This document shows positions 10,794-23,060 of a DNA stretch of 24,326 nt, piece after piece; the first letter of the stretch is position 1; each line of letters starts with the position of its first letter. The DNA is from Saccoglossus kowalevskii. Its lineage: Eukaryota > Hemichordata > Enteropneusta > Harrimaniidae. The notes under the pieces were generated by a model. It made no database searches, had not been told where the DNA came from, and worked only from the letters and a program-made list of their open reading frames with translations. The DNA lies in assembly GCF_000003605.2 (NCBI RefSeq), contig NW_003155260.1, positions 42,725 to 67,050 on the forward strand. The letters run 5' to 3'. The translations under genes were made by a program, and so were the position numbers.

Positions 10794-12724
10794 AGTGGTT
10801 TTTTGGTCAGTTATTCAACAGTTATTCACAGTTTAACGTGGTATGTTCACTTGAACTACGATTATTAAAAGTACACCACACCAACGCTAAGCTTATCAGT
10901 CGTGAAACAGTTTAAAGAGAACAGTTCTACTTGATCTACCCCCATGAATCGATCGCAAAGTGCAATGAATATTAATGAGGAAAATTGAACAAAGTCAATT
11001 GCGACTATAAGCCCCTAATCCCTTAAATATGTTAAATGAATACAAAACGAACATTTTAGTAACGAAACACCTTGCAGAAAAGAATCATCAAGACACATAA
11101 CCATGTTTGATTAGATTTTCTCCAACAGATATGAAGGAAAAAAATACAATATATGTTATATTAATATCTTCCCTGTAGTGGTGCAATGTGTGCATATTTT
11201 GGGTGGTAATCCATGACAAAATGGTAAGTATATATATGTATGTCAGTAAATCTGTTTTATTAGTACTACACAGTATGTGGGAGTGTATCTTATCCGTGTC
11301 CATTACAGTACTATGGGAATAAATTCTATATAGATAATGGACTTTTATTTCCTGTAAAACACGATTTTTCTTCAAGCATATAAAAGAAGCACTTTAGCGA
11401 GAAAGTCTAATAGCCGACAGTAATACACCTAATTACACCGACTATTGGGTGACCTAACACGAAAAGAGCGATGACCCAGCTTGCCAGTGTAAATTGTATC
11501 AGATAATTCAATATTAACGTTTGTCCTCGTTACAAAATACAGATATAGGTAATGTGACGCGTTTTTGTTTTCACCGACGGAGAAAAGTATTGACTAAAGA
11601 GGGCGCAAAACATCAGTAATATACTACGGGTACGCCAAATGGTTTCAAAAAAATGCATACACAAATTTAAATACAGAAAACCTTTGTTAAAAATCACAAA
11701 GAAAATTAGAAATAAATTTGACAGTATTAAATAGAAACAAACGTCACATAGTAAGCGTTCCGTCTGTTTAGGTTTCTTCATATTATAATTATATGATTTT
11801 TTTAGCTTTATCTATTTATTTACCTTCCACCCATGAGCCTTTGCGTTTTTAGTGTGTGTTGTTATCATCGCTTTGGACTCAATTCCCACTTTACCATAGT
11901 CTTCATTTGTTAACTGTTTATCACTAGTAACATGAATTATGTGTAATACAATGGGCGTAAGAAGGATCAGATGCAATGAGAAAATAAAATTCGGTTGTCC
12001 GTATTATCAACGAATATTCTCTACTTATGTGCTGCACACATTAACACGTTTTTTGATAATCACAATTACTATGTTTATAATTATTAGTTATTAATTTTGA
12101 CAACGTTCTAATAAATAATGCACCATAAATAAATATGACATGTTGAGAAATAATAAACGTTATTAAAAAAATATGATTCATCACAATTTTCCGTAAATGT
12201 TTTTAAAAATACGGTAGTACTCAACTATGGTGATCATAGTATAGTACTAAAACGTTATTTTATCTAATTGTTTATGTTAAACTGTACAAATTGTCATAGA
12301 AAAATCGTCTTTTTGGAGGGGGATAGTCTTCTACTTGCTTTCTAGGCATTAGTCAATATTAAAACCAGTACAGTATAATGGTTAGCTCTGTCGTTAAATC
12401 GAAATATTAAATGAAATATATAAGACCATTTATTAGCCTCATAAATAGGGATTACTTCTTCCGTGAAAAACAAATGTCACGTTACCATGAAATAGTAACT
12501 AATAATACAGGTTATAAAATTCCAATAACCAATTAGTGTGTTGTAATTTAGAGTTAGTGCTATATGCTAATCACTCTCTCCTAGTCAAAAATGTTGGTCA
12601 CTGTCGTTTTCTCGTATCATACTGGTATAAGTACAGGAGGTAAAATGGCGTGAAGTTTAAACAATTTCAACGCCCTGTATGGAGATATATGATTGCTGCC
12701 GCGATGTGTACAATTTGTCTATCA

Positions 12725-12763
12725 CGTGACAATTGTCTGTACAAAGCACTTACAATTGTCACG
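12725..12763. repeat. 12-bp inverted repeat with 15-base loop
   Basis: CGTGACAATTGT at 12725-12736 is matched exactly by its reverse complement at 12752-12763. It would form a short hairpin. The pairing does not extend further out, so a microRNA precursor or MITE end is not supported. Confidence 0.6.
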
Positions 12764-13478
12764 GTGAAACACGCAACATAATTGAAATAATTAGCAGGCA
12801 CCATTTGGACCTTCTCTTTGTTAACAATGTTCTAAAAGTAAAAAGAAATTGAGTGTACAAGAGAAATCCAACATTTTCTGTGATCTGGTCACTACAAGCT
12901 GTGCCATTGTTCCCTCTCCTATCAGATATTTCTTGCAGTAATAGCACAACAAGGACTATTAAAACAGCTCTGTGGCTTGAATTGTAGTTTTTAGGTCTGT
13001 TATTAGGAAACAGCCATTTGATGATTAGCTAATAGATGCATCACATGCATAAGTTGTTCAAGTCAAATGTATGTATTTCACTTTAACAAATGCACCATTT
13101 CAATGACAGCTTCTTAAGTCTACGTCAGTCGTGGTTTTTATAAGTTTCCTCTTTACACATTATAGTTCAATGATTTGTTTTCATGGAAAGGCTTTGAAAT
13201 ATATAGTGTGCTACTAGGTTAGCACCAGGATATTCAGTTACGCAGAATACAACCATATTATATCATTGCCTGCATGCTTGTAATGGCCATGGCAATATGG
13301 CATACTTTAACTTAGTAGAAGGGCATTCAATCACTGCATTGATGACACTGCCTTCGCTAACCAAGTCTACTCATAACAAATGCATTGGATGCAGGTTTCT
13401 GACACATTAAAATTAATGACTTTTCAAGTAGTCAAAATGTATCGACCAGGTATCATGCTTTGTTAGACCTCTCGACCT

Positions 13479-13670
13479 TCAGAAAATTGTGGCTGGCATC
13501 ATTTCAAAAGTCTTGTTTGCATATCTAGTAAGAATTCGATGTAATTCGCACATACATTGCAAAGCTTCATTGCAAACATGTGTTGTTACGCAATCACCCG
13601 AGTTTGACCAGCAACAAATATTGCATCTAACATCTGATATATGTGGATATGTTGTCGGGACCACCAAACA
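13479..13670 (-). other. Cysteine-rich frame faintly like a TRIM B-box
   Basis: This minus-strand stop-to-stop frame of about 63 codons has no ATG at its beginning, so it would have to be an exon or remnant. It reads CNICCWSNSGDC, then CNEALQCMCELHRIL and TRYANKTFE. B-box zinc fingers of TRIM ubiquitin ligases have the order C-x2-C, C-x2-C, LC-x2-C, then H and NHT. The residues are similar, but two cysteine spacings are wrong and the final His is Lys. No RING domain or coiled coil was found beside it. It may be a decayed fragment or a chance resemblance. Confidence 0.2.
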
Positions 13671-15259
13671 CTATTGGGTATTGGGTTTTAAAGACTCATG
13701 TTGTATCAGATTGGATGATATAATTCTGTGTGATGTAGTCTGTCTGTACAACTGTCTTCAGTACACATTTGATTGTAATCGGTAATGGCTAAGATTAACA
13801 TATAACTGGTATCACGTGTGTAACTCACACGTAATTAATTGAGTATACACCTACATATGTTTCTCCATTGTTTTATCAAAGTATTGTTTTATAAATATGT
13901 ATGTCGGTTGTCTATAGTTTTGTAATTTGGGGAATATAATTTTGACACACAGACTAGACTATACGATTTCAAATAGGTACGCTGATAATTTGTACATTTG
14001 CTCTTATACAGTCAACAAAATGTGTCTGCTCCTTTTTCGGTCTAATGAAAACTATTAACTAACGTTAATTTCGTGTCCGTGCAGATTAAAGTTGTGTTAC
14101 GTCTTGATGACTACCAGACCATAGGAAACTTAGCAGTGTAATTCAGCTTAATTGCCTGGCTGATAAACAAATAACTATAAGCGAACTACAATACAACTGG
14201 AGACCGTTTATTACGCATGCTCAGTAATTACATTACAAATGTTTGTGAAATGCGTAACAGTTCGTATTACTGACTGGCAATGTGATTCACGTGTAGATGA
14301 ATGGAAAGTGATTTTATCATTCGACAAATTTACCCCGACCGCGGAAGCAGGATTTCCACTAACAATATTACCATTACCATATGAAGCGTGACTAGTTTGA
14401 AATGCCAAGGAGACATAAATAAAGAAAAATTTAATGTCGTTTTATGCATATTGTTTCCGCCAAAATATAAATGTTTTAGTGATTTCCAAGCAACACAAAG
14501 TCGCCGCTTAAAGATATCTACTGAAGGCAAGAATTAAAAAGAGGTTTACCATGACTACAGATGTTGCCACGTACATGATAATATCATCCAGAAAATGTTT
14601 CATATAAGTTATTTATTAATATTCTCCAATCCTGTTTTAGGATATCAGTGTATATGTGAATAATTACAATAGCACACTACAAAAGAAGTATATAGTGTGG
14701 AAAATAAGAAAATAAGAAGATATAAGATGGGCCACACAGGACCCGCAGGGCACTGCAAGTATCATGGATTAATGTCGCCTAATTATTCGAACAACTCGAC
14801 AAGAAGAGAATCCTATGTTGCCATGGTAGATAATATTATCGGTTTTATATCTTGTAATATACATTCCTTTTTGAATAAGGATTTATAGTACAGATATTAT
14901 AAACATTATGTTCACCGACATTCTAGTGCAATCACTTAAGTTCTTATTCCATTGATGTTAGCATATGGTTTAGATAAGTAAAATAGCTGTCAACTTGAAC
15001 GACTGGTGTTAATGATAATTAGCTGTACGAATAACGATGACGTTCTTTATAAATAAGGTGCCGGTAATTTAACGTTTTTCCATGTGTTATCACGTATAAC
15101 GCGGTAAACAACACGCCATTTATTTGTTCGAAACTGTTCCAAACCGATAATGCCTATAATCCTTACGTTATATAATATTCGTAACTGAGTTTTTATAACA
15201 CAGTCATTTTGATTCTATCCATACCGACTGTACAACTGTTACGTCCCTTAGAGATCGAA
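13671..15259. other. Non-genic or unrecognised sequence
   Basis: No recognisable domain, tRNA or repeat. Frames of up to about 65 codons here lack protein-like composition. A 7-bp hairpin (ACGTGTG...CACACGT) lies near 13814. Confidence 0.55.
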
Positions 15260-15278
15260 TGACGTCATAGCTTATATA
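15260..15278 (+). promoter_or_regulatory. Perfect CRE followed by TATA box, putative promoter
   Basis: TGACGTCA at 15260-15267 is the palindromic cAMP-response element bound by CREB/ATF factors. It is followed five bases later by TATATA at 15273-15278. Animal cAMP-inducible promoters often have this spacing. A start site near 15303 would precede an ATG exon ending in a consensus donor at 15415. Each motif can arise by chance, and the combination is the argument. Confidence 0.3.
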
Positions 15279-15367
15279 CAGTGAATTATAAATATTTTAC
15301 ATATCGGATGTGCTCTGGGAATACTGCAGTTTTATCTGCAGCCTGTAGCTCTGCAAATCAATAAATA

Positions 15368-15415
15368 ATGAACAGCAGAAAGAACAAGGAAAAAACAAAA
15401 TCTGTAGCGCAGATG
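15368..15415 (+). CDS. Putative first coding exon, 16 codons
   Basis: An ATG opens a short basic frame (MNSRKNKEKTKSVAQM) that runs directly into ATG|GTGAGT, a near-consensus splice donor in phase 0. The CRE/TATA pair about 90 bases upstream would place this in a first exon. No signal peptide or domain is visible. An earlier ATG at 15308 opens an 18-codon upstream frame, which would lower translation from this start. I could not follow the gene to a second exon. It is a weak call that rests on promoter, frame and donor falling in order. Confidence 0.2.
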
Positions 15416-15421
15416 GTGAGT

Positions 15422-16101
15422 AATTTGATTTGTTGATGATAGAATTATGACACGAGCTTGATAATGCTCGCATATCTTATCTGGCACCCCCCAGGTGAGG
15501 TAAAATTGAATGTTTGACGATGAAATACAATCACTAATGTAGTGCACCATGGGTCGTGTCATTGGTACAGATGGTCATTACGTGTACTTATTCCCTTGAC
15601 TTCGTTAAGCACAACATGTTATATGTTATACCAGTAAATGTGAAAGATGCACACGATTACACCAACGTTTAACTGTACACTGATGGTTTGTTAAATGCCA
15701 CGACGTTTTGATCCGTGGTCTTTTTCAGTTCTATAGTACAAATGAATAAATACATAGAAAAAATATTACTATTTCACTGAAACATCACTGATAGATAGAT
15801 AATTCAGAAAATTTGACGTGGGAATTAAATCATTAATTAAACCATATTTGTATTATTCATGTTCAGTTCATGTTAGTATTATTTCAATTTTCCTTGCCAT
15901 GTTTATTTTTAGAATATTAATAAAATTGATTGAATGACAAAACATTCTTAAGTAAAATGTTGATCTACTAGAATACATAGCAAATACCTATTGGTGGGGT
16001 ATCACTCCTAGGGGTGACAACCATATAACATGGCCGAGTGAATTGAGTGAGCATTCATCGATCCATGTGTACCCCTCCCCACTTTGGTAACTCCGTTATA
16101 A
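15422..16101. other. Non-genic or unrecognised sequence
   Basis: A good acceptor (CTTTTTCAG) ends at 15728, but all three frames after it close within about 50 bases. Nothing else is recognised. Confidence 0.5.
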
Positions 16102-16449
16102 GGTTGGAGTGAGATTTGCTTACTTACAGAGTTTGTGACAGAGCTGTTAAACCAAAAGATGCTATCCATTGCTAACGATAGGATGAACGTCTGAAATGAA
16201 TCAAAATATGAATTGCATGAGATACTATGCAGCATAATCTACATCGTGAAATACAGAAAGAAAATGACGAGGAGACCAAATTCCCGACTCTTGGGGATGG
16301 ACGAGAAAACATAATTGCTACAGAAAGTGGATTGGCTCTTCAAATTCCCTAGAGATGCAAAGGTGATGGAGCACAAAATGCAATGTGGCGATCTCGTAAG
16401 TGAAAGCACGCTGCTGGTGAGTTCTGGGGACCACAATTCAACTCACTAG
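16102..16449 (+). pseudogene. Coding-like remnant broken by stops, unidentified
   Basis: One frame is open apart from TGA at 16192 and TAA at 16312 and ends in TAG at 16447. It contains protein-like runs such as LTEFVTELLNQKMLSIANDR and FPRDAKVMEHKMQCGDLVSE. A second frame is also protein-like across 16230-16350 (EIQKENDEETKFPTLGDG), so a frameshift is possible. It lies on the same strand, about 500 bases before the integrase fossil, and could be an eroded upstream part of that element. I cannot match it to reverse transcriptase, RNase H or gag. It may equally be chance. Confidence 0.2.
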
Positions 16450-16948
16450 TCATCTTTTCACAGTTGCCATTATGGTTACACGATGTTTATGCTAGTTCTT
16501 CAGCAAATGATAGACGGGTAATTGAAAGGTGACGTATGTGTTTTTAACACATTAAACGCAAGTTTTAATTATTATCATGCGAGAATGGAATTAGACTGAA
16601 CAAAATATTCACATGTACACATGTTCACTCGCCCAAACTCACTGTAATAATATACGGTGTTACACAGATGATGGACAATACATGATAAAAGCATAGTGAA
16701 TGACTAGCCATGTATTTTAGACGCCGGTTTTCACTGTGAATACTTTAGATTAAACTTTCAATGCATATAAGTATATGTTCCAGGGTAGTTGAAATTGAAG
16801 TGTCAATTCCAGAACCATTCAATTTGGTAGTAGTGGTGGTGATGCCAGGTAATTCTTTCAAACTCAAAGTTTCGGTAGTTGCTATGAACTGATTGATGTA
16901 CTGCCAAGTAATTCTCCTTCAAAGTGTGGAAGGAATGTATTTTTCACG

Positions 16949-17365
16949 TAATGCGCACATGTGACCAGCACTTTGGTAAGACCACGTGGGTCTGTTGCAA
17001 ACGTTCAACTTGATGTGTGCACGTTTCTACTGGTGATGTAAGATGTGAACGAGAGACTATGTACCTGTGGGCAATTATCAACATGTTGCATTAAAGATGT
17101 TCTTGTAATCAGTGATCACTTCACAAAGTTTTCAGTGGTGATACTGACCAGGAACCAGACAGTAAAGATGGCAACTATAAACAAATATACGACAGTCTTA
17201 TGATGAAATTTGGTTTTCGTAAATGATTGCACTCCGTCCTAGGGTGCAATTTTGAGTCAAAAATACGTCACGAATTATGCCCATAATATCCAATGGAAAA
17301 AAGAACTTCTATTGTGAATAATATGAATGCATACATACCCCTATAGAACCAGAGACATCGAAAAT
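16949..17365 (+). mobile_element. Decayed Ty3/gypsy retrotransposon integrase fragment
   Basis: This is a fossil of the integrase core that inserts a Ty3/gypsy LTR retrotransposon into DNA. From 16952 one frame carries degraded family landmarks: a C-x2-region remnant, QLDVCTFLLVM in place of the conserved stretch holding the first catalytic Asp, then DVLVISDHFTKF and TRNQT. After a frame change near 17200 the next frame reads GF.K, HSVLGCNFESK and ELC, then MEKRTS and a remnant of the HPxGxGxxER region up to about 17365. Disabling changes are TAA at 17039, TGA-TGA at 17201, the frame change, TGA at 17224, TAA at 17284 and TAG at 17344. The first catalytic Asp is missing and the second is replaced in HSVLG, so no activity is possible. 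I found no clear LTRs, reverse transcriptase or RNase H. The element is old and truncated. Family assignment rests on motif order recognised by eye. Confidence 0.7.
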
Positions 17366-17704
17366 ATCAGAAGGTAAGCAGACACAACTGAGATGCTCAT
17401 ATTGCAAGGGAGTTTAGAAGAATTAGTAAAAGTTTAGGTGGATGAATCCGAAAATATTCGAAATTGTTGGGGGCGTGTGGTTATAAAGGATCATTCAATG
17501 TGCGTTGGCCCATTCCTGAGCTCATTTCAGTGAATATGCCATTCTTTGGGGGAATTATTAAGAACACATTCATGTTATAATGACGAATCGTATTATGACA
17601 CAATCAAATAAGAATTGCATACCGTGTGCTGTAAAGCGTTTCGAGATATTTACAACAACAAAAAAGAAATGTACATGAAATCTGGTAGCATGAAATATAT
17701 ATAG

Positions 17705-17725
17705 TATATATATATATATATATAT
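17705..17725. repeat. (TA)n microsatellite
   Basis: About ten TA copies, preceded by an interrupted AT run from 17695. Confidence 0.95.
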
Positions 17726-18270
17726 TGTCTTCTGTTCAAGTAAGCAATAACTTTTCGATCACTTCATTCATCATTATTTAGAAGTATTCTATTTGTGGAA
17801 ATGCGTGGTATAAAAAAATAATTTCTGTACCCAATAGTTATTTGTAAATCGTCATTTTTAGGTTAGTTTGTTACATACATTATGGTTGAACAATATTACA
17901 TATATAACAGCGCACAAGGGACACCCAACTTTTTCTGTATTTGCAACCTAAGCTATACTTATTTAATCAATCGTAAAAAGCAAGTACGACTTCAAAGCGA
18001 ATCTTAAATTGCGATTGCTATAAGGTTTAATCGAAGTGAGTATATGGGTAGAATTTTTGGAATATTCAATAAAAAAAATCGTGCAGTTATTGATCATATT
18101 GGACGAGTTAATGATTGTCAAGTGTCACCACTGAATCTATTGATTGCTTTTACTGTTAAGATCGTACAAATATGCTGTATTACTTTCCAAAATAATTTCA
18201 AGCTGCAAAGCGATTAAATAAGATTTATTTAATCATATACAAACTATTAACTCGCTACGTATTTATGTTG

Positions 18271-18284
18271 CACACACACACACA
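18271..18284. repeat. Short (CA)n run
   Basis: Seven CA copies. Confidence 0.93.
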
Positions 18285-20630
18285 TTAAAATAATCAGCAC
18301 ATGGCGTTGATGGGTGGCTGTGTCACTGTGCAATGTCATATTGGTGAGATCACAGTGAATGATTACAAGAGTTATATAAATGGAAGATAAATATGAAAAG
18401 AAAAAGAAAATATGCTAAGATGACGAAGTTATCATCAAATGCCCCGATATTACTTTTATATGTAATATAAATATGTTATCACCTTTAGAATATAGAAAAT
18501 CGATAGAATTACAGTGTTATCTTGCCTTAGTTCAGAGAAATGCGCATGACAAATATAAACAGTGCATTTAAAAAACCTTCTGAAATATAAAAGAAATAGT
18601 AAAAGTAAAAATGCAATAATTACAGCTATTTATAGCCCAGATGTAATGAAATATAGTACACTTTTGAGTACTTGGTTGAGCCATGTTTTTTAATATATTT
18701 ATTATGTACATTTTGTTGGTAATTATTCTTATTTTTCTGTAATTTTGGTGATGTTAATATGAGCTTGTACTCGAAATAAAATATAATCATAATAATAATT
18801 AGTCTACTGTACGACTACACTGCATACCTCAGACTTCTTCGTTACTCACGATTATTATGTGAATAGGTATCCTAAATTTGTAACTGAGTGCCAGTGCACC
18901 TGATTGCTGGTGAACGAGTTTCAATCAAATTATTATTACCGTTGACACAATATATTGGCGGTTAACGTGACACAAATGTTGTGAGTACAGCTTAACGGTC
19001 ACGTTTTACCGGATAATAGTACGTAAATATTGGCACTCAGTTCCGCTAGAATTGCTAGTATTAACACTAATGTGTGTCTGCGTGTGACGTCGTCAAGTTT
19101 TAATTCTTCTATGATTTTTGTGACCCAGCTGATTTCTCTAAAACTTTGCAGGCAGGCCACACAAAACATCCTTGCCATGGCAACATTCGACAATTTTTGA
19201 ATACCTTCGCGCCAAATGTATTTCCTCCTATAAATGTTTGAGTAAAGACCCAATACATATCTCGTACTATTCAGGTTGACTGTGGATTTGTTTTATTTTT
19301 ATCATTTTTGAAGTTTTACCCCAAATTGCGGTACCGTTTTGCCCGGAACGGCTAGCTTAAATCGATATTCACATTCAACTTTATTGGTTAAAACAGCGTT
19401 GTTAATAAACCGCTATAGACGTCTCTCTGTAATCAAAAACTGCAGACTAAACGACGCGCTTTTTTGTCAACGATTGGTAAATTTCTGCAAAGATCACATA
19501 TACATCATTTCAGATCAAGGGCTAGCATACGCAGGAAATTTGATTGATCATTTCTTATTACCAGCTATATACATATACCACTCATATCAAATCCAAACGT
19601 TAATAAATTATTGCAATCATAATATAAAGCCATCTGTGTTACTTTACTGATTAGCGTCTGATGTTATCACCTACGCAATCTCATAGCGATCCCATCATTC
19701 GTCGAGTTTTTTAATCACAAGATAAAAACGTATTCGAAATACCAGAGTACAACTGACCTCTTGTGTACATAATCATTGGGCCGAATGGAAAAATAGTTAT
19801 TTTTTTTCCCCAGCAAGCGTTGAAATCTTCAAGTATATTAAGCATTCAAATTTACTTAGTCTTTGAGTTCATTGAATGTTCAAGTCCATTAAGTGTTAAA
19901 CTACAGCAAATAAGTTTATAAAGTACATTCCTGAAGTTGGTCCGTAAGTATTGTCAGCTCAAGAGCCTTTCTCCATACCTGCACTCTAGTTAGATGGACA
20001 CATTTGAAAGAAAACACTGTATGTCCTGCCATTACCATTGCAACACTCGAAAAGTGAGCGGAGTGGATCGCCAATCAGCCCACGGCTTGTCTCCATTATT
20101 ATATTGTTATTAATATATCTCCAATGTTGTAAGAGTCAGTCTCCCTAGGTTAAATGTCTTTAATTCTGTTCGTTTGGCGTGGGCTCCATATGTGAAGCAG
20201 TGTGCGCATTTTTTTTGTCATATTCATTTAGGTCCGTACATATTTATCTCAGTCATTATACAATATCCGGTAATATTGCGATATATATATTTAAACGTGC
20301 TTCTTTATTCCTTTAGTCATGATTACTTGGAAGGGTTATATAATTGGTTGAGTTGTTTTTATTTGGTGCAAAAATAAACATAATGTGTAGGAAAGTAGAA
20401 AGTGATCGATTGGAAGGATTTGGCAGACCTGTACTAAACACCACGGTGTTGGAATACGGAATGACAAACCGTCAGCGTAGCATTGTCGCAGACTAAAATA
20501 ATAAATGACTATAAACATGGGGAATTATGACGACAGACATAGGATTACAAGGAATCCAACTTACAAAGTGGTATCCTCATCAAAAACTCCTCGAGCGAGA
20601 CTGCAAACCAAACGTAAAAACATATAGAAA

Positions 20631-20644
20631 GGAGGACATCCTCC
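20631..20644. repeat. GGAGGA-CA-TCCTCC inverted repeat
   Basis: Six-base arms around a CA centre, inside a 46-codon plus-strand frame (20527-20667) that I cannot identify. Confidence 0.5.
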
Positions 20645-22942
20645 AGAACTATTTACACTTGGAATGACCCGAGTTTGAAACATAAATGTGTATATTCATT
20701 GAAACATAAGTGGAAACTTATCATCAATTTGATCAACTTTTACCGGGCTAATATGTATACAGTACTATACAGTAGGGAAAGTAAAAAACGGCGGATTATT
20801 TACAGGTGATGTCACTACCATTGTGCATTGTCATCCCTCAGGATCCTTCTTTTTACTATTTCGATGATGTATATTTGGTTTACGAGATACAAATGTTTTA
20901 AAGGTTTTAGTATGTGTGAAAATCTGCCATCCTCAGATGATGGGGATATCTTTCACAATGAATTGGCATTCTTGCATATTACCCTAACGTGTATATTATT
21001 ATCACAGGTGATTCCAATGCACACACACGTAATTAATCATTATTGGTGATGATACAAAGTACGTAAAATACAACGTATAGTCAAAAGAATATGGATATGA
21101 TGGTTGTTGTGGTTCATAACAATATTAATCAGCATATGTGTTGTACGGTATTTCTTTCTTCATGATTATTAAATAGATGTATTGTGAACTGTGTTCAACA
21201 GTAATTAAATGAAAACATATTTTATTCTGAAGTATTTTAATGTACTGTGATACTGTTTTACTTGTCTCTGTAAATGTACTAGTTAAAGTTATCCCTTTGG
21301 AGTCTGTTTGGCAAATGTACTTTTGAAAATAGTAGACACATGTGAATGATGATCGAACAGCAGAGTTTACATCTCTTTTGTCGAATATAATGAAGTGAAC
21401 ACTTATATATAGCTCAGAGTATAGTATGAAGACCCATACTGTGTGTACTAGTGCAGGATAAATATCTAAGAACCTGTTTTTCACACCATTTTTTAAAACG
21501 TATGAAAATCTTATTTGACTTGTATGACTACCAACATATTCGGAAAAAACGGTGTGTTAGAATTTACAAGCAGCAACACATAATAGTAATTTTAAAGTTG
21601 TATATGGTTAACAAAATTCTAAAATACAAAACATTTTTCAATAATATCATAGAATTATATTTGTAGATCAATAGACAACATCATTACTTATTATTAAATA
21701 TACAAATGTAAATATATATATACACGTATTTACGTTTCTTGTGCTTTCGTTTAAGTGAAAGTAATTTTCCCATTGCCAATGTAACGCTGTTTATAACGAT
21801 TCGCAATAGTTTAGAATTCAGTGAAAAGTAAAATGGTACTCGTAAAGACACTTATCGCCCACTTTTATATTGCCCTAAAAACGGCGCCATACGTCTCCTC
21901 ATAATAGTGGGTTTTTGCAAAGGTTAAGTACCCTGAGTAATTTCGATTGAAGGAATATTGCACACGTTTTGTCGGCAATAAAAAGTGATTCTATGGTTAA
22001 TCAATGAATAATTGAGAACGACTGCTGTCGATCGGTTTTGTTTTAATAACACCCAATCACATACATTCGGATTTCAATATATGGCGATGAGAAGTACTCT
22101 GGGACATTGAAAGATAACACGTGTCTGTGCCGACATTATCACAATGTCATGCTTGCCTAATGAGTAGAGGTCATGACCATATAACGATGATGAACATTAC
22201 CCCGAGACTACACAAGAAATCGTAATATTGTCTGAATGAGCATCCACCATGTATAGGTTCATACAAATCTCACAAGGCATTAATTTTGTTTGTAGTATAT
22301 AAGTAATTTATTAAACGTAATATTAAAAGTAACATTTAATAATAACATGCATTTTCGCTGAAAAAAGGCGGAATAATCGCAGTAAAAGAAATTTTCAACA
22401 ATGGAATACATAAACAGGTATTAATTATCGAATATAAAACTATTGATATGAATTGAGAGCATTCAAAAAGCAATTTCACTACTCGCCAGATAAACATGTC
22501 AACACGCCGCTGTTTACCATGTTAACATGATGATCATCTCGCCAACGCGATAGTGGCTTGGACAGCGACAGTGAAATGAACAACAGTTTGTAATGCGCAG
22601 AATCGTTGAGTAGTAGTTTCAGTGATGGCATCCAAGTTATATACCGTGTTATATTCATTTAGTAGGCAATATATCATGTGTTATCCATTTGTATTCGCTG
22701 CCATGTGACTATTCAAGCGGAGCGTGCATGACAAAGAAAACAAATGTAAGATGTGATAAAATGCGTAATACGTCACTTGAGTACAATAAAAGTAATAAAA
22801 ATCTGACATACTAGCTGAATTGTATATTGTCACCTAGGTTGTATGTCTCGTAGTACTCATTTGAATTTGCCGATGATACAGTGCAGTTTGGTTTGTTTTA
22901 TACAAATACGAAATGGTATCACGAGGACCTGAGTTTAGTCAG

Positions 22943-23060
22943 ATGAAATGCGATCGATTCGAGTTCGGAGATTTACACCCGTTAAGAAGATTGATGCATT
23001 ATACAATCTAGCTGCTAGACATATTGGCGACAGTCTGTGGCAATTTGGCATTTATCTTAA
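22943..23060 (+). CDS. Putative internal exon, first half of a death domain
   Basis: Death domains are six-helix bundles that bind one another in apoptosis and innate-immune adaptors. This 118-base segment is bounded by an acceptor (TTTAGTCAG, ending at 22942) and a strong donor (AA|GTAAGG at 23061). Its open frame, read from 22945, has 38 codons. It begins with a basic linker (RSIRVRRFTPVKK) and continues as IDALYNLAARHIGDSLWQFG. This fits helices 1-2 of a death domain, where Leu-x2-Leu-Ala, Ile-Gly, Trp and a closing Leu are conserved. The exon would start with two bases of a split codon and end with two bases of another. An alternative acceptor four bases earlier (TAG|TCAGATG) would give a phase-0 start. 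Upstream exons were not identified, so the rest of the protein is unknown. The similarity is judged by eye. Confidence 0.4.

Larger units (their letters stand above)
9371..13478. other. Non-genic or unrecognised sequence
   Basis: AT-rich, with no recognisable gene. One well-formed splice pair is visible on the plus strand: a pyrimidine-rich acceptor ending at 11178 and ATG|GTAAGT with the donor at 11224. They flank a 45-base open segment too short to identify. Repeats at 9723, 10743 and 12725 are listed separately. Confidence 0.6.
17366..22942. other. Non-genic or unrecognised sequence, possible intron space
   Basis: If the death-domain exons are real, some of this is probably intron. Short protein-like frames occur at 17467-17580, 19994-20113 (with CMSCHYHC) and 20527-20667 (ATG, 46 codons, containing LTKWYPHQKLLERDC). 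None shows a known domain or a clear pair of splice sites. The longest frames, 103 codons at 19339-19650 and 119 codons on the minus strand at 21125-21484, look like chance. Confidence 0.5.

Noticed and set aside
13701-13722. LDDI in a plus-strand frame, like the YxDD box of reverse transcriptase
   Set aside because: Flanking residues do not fit reverse transcriptase, and the frame lies opposite the B-box-like frame.
18302-18391. 29-codon frame with GGCVTVQC, like the beginning of an Ig V domain, with a GTGAGA donor
   Set aside because: Very short, no partner exon found and no second conserved cysteine.
21125-21484. 119-codon minus-strand frame
   Set aside because: Low-complexity, AT-driven composition and no domain, signal peptide or splice context.
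22534-22593. SSRQRDSGLDSDSEMNNSL with a DSGxxS phosphodegron-like motif before a stop
   Set aside because: Two stops lie directly upstream in the same frame and there is no suitable acceptor. The short motif is common by chance.
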